Positions 63,561 to 64,000 of a stretch of DNA of 64,000 bases are shown here, in pieces. How positions within the stretch are numbered: the first letter of the stretch is position 1; the number at the start of each line of letters is the position of its first letter. The position numbers and the translations under genes are program-made. Location of the stretch: positions 31,870,842 through 31,934,841 of the forward strand of contig JALIRH010000003.1 of the NCBI GenBank assembly GCA_023055505.1, in the 5' to 3' direction. Origin of the DNA: Callipepla californica brunnescens. Its lineage: Eukaryota > Chordata > Aves > Galliformes > Odontophoridae. Under the pieces are notes generated by a model. That model was given only the letters and a program-made list of their open reading frames with translations. It was not told where the DNA came from and made no database searches.

Positions 63561-64000
63561 TAAAAAAAAAAGAGAGAATAATAAGAAGAAATAAGACCAG
63601 AAATAAAAGAAAAAATGTGAAAACAGAAAAGAAATAGACTAGGAACATTGTATAACCAGCTGTGACAGCTGGCATCAGGTCATCCAGGTAGAGCAGGGAT
63701 TCTGCATGCCTGTTCAGTCTCCCTTGTTTTTAGGCAGCCTCCAGACATGAAACCTTGTCACACTCTGCTATCACACCCAGTGCAACGCCCCATTGTGCAC
63801 AGTGTTGTTCAGTCACGAAGATGGTGTCTGTCTGCCCAAAGATCTCACAGAGACCTTTGCACAATGTCACCACAGTCAAAACTTGTTTATTAAATGCTCA
63901 CTTAGCAGAAATGAGGTCAAATCATTTAATGGCTATTAAGATGTTAATGCATTAAACACACTAAAATATCACCTGTTTATCCTAACCCTCACTTATCTAA

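Larger units (their letters stand above)
53716..64000. other. Distal upstream flank of IRF2BP2, no gene seen
   Basis: No exon, RNA gene or large repeat recognised beyond the microsatellites and motifs listed. Frames are short and overlap on both strands. The region most worth a look is 58.8-59.4 kb, with two MARE-type sites and a GATA site. Confidence 0.65.

Noticed and set aside
1..64000. CRISPR arrays, operons or prokaryotic mobile elements
   Set aside because: No regularly spaced direct repeats, no dense tandem coding and clear avian CR1s. The window is vertebrate nuclear DNA.

Overview
The window looks like nuclear DNA of a bird, probably a galliform close to chicken. Two things support this: several CR1 LINE fragments with the avian type of 3' end (about 14.9, 27.3, 36.0, 48.4 and 51.3-53.7 kb), and one recognisable gene with a CpG-island promoter in otherwise sparse, gene-poor DNA. 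The species call is inference. The gene call is strong.

The only gene I can identify with confidence is IRF2BP2 (interferon regulatory factor 2 binding protein 2), on the minus strand. The coding sequence runs from the ATG at 45155 down to the TGA at 43189-43191, in two exons split by a 212-base GC-rich intron (43905-44116). The predicted 584-residue protein has the N-terminal C4 zinc finger, an arginine/lysine-rich nuclear localisation signal at the exon junction, and the C-terminal RING-like finger. A CpG island covers the coding region and promoter to about 46.4 kb. Inside it are a GGGGCC-type quadruplex run, a homopurine tract, a CRE half-palindrome and a possible 7-codon upstream ORF. 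An AT-rich block with A- and TA-runs below the stop codon, to about 40.15 kb, is read as the long 3' UTR.

Layout. 1-26.3 kb: non-coding, with one short CR1 tail, a pyrimidine-rich stretch next to it, and AT-rich islands that may be conserved elements. 26.3-26.44 kb: a long CTTCT repeat. 27.25-27.54 kb: CR1 tail. 27.5-35.6 kb: non-coding, with an AT-rich island at 28.4-28.7 kb. 35.68-35.97 kb: an open frame with a splice-acceptor-like start and a hydrophobic segment, a weak candidate for a 3'-terminal exon, followed at once by a CR1 fragment (35.99-36.79 kb). 36.8-40.1 kb: non-coding flank. 40.15-46.4 kb: the IRF2BP2 locus. 46.4-64 kb: upstream non-coding flank, holding a 2.5-kb internally deleted CR1 and, at 58.87-59.39 kb, two MARE/NF-E2-type sites with a GATA site about 370 bases away.

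No bacterial-type system, CRISPR array, tRNA, rRNA or intact transposase was seen. The most interesting regulatory candidates are the paired MARE sites upstream of IRF2BP2 and the quadruplex in its promoter. The most interesting unexplained coding signal is the orphan frame at 35.7 kb.
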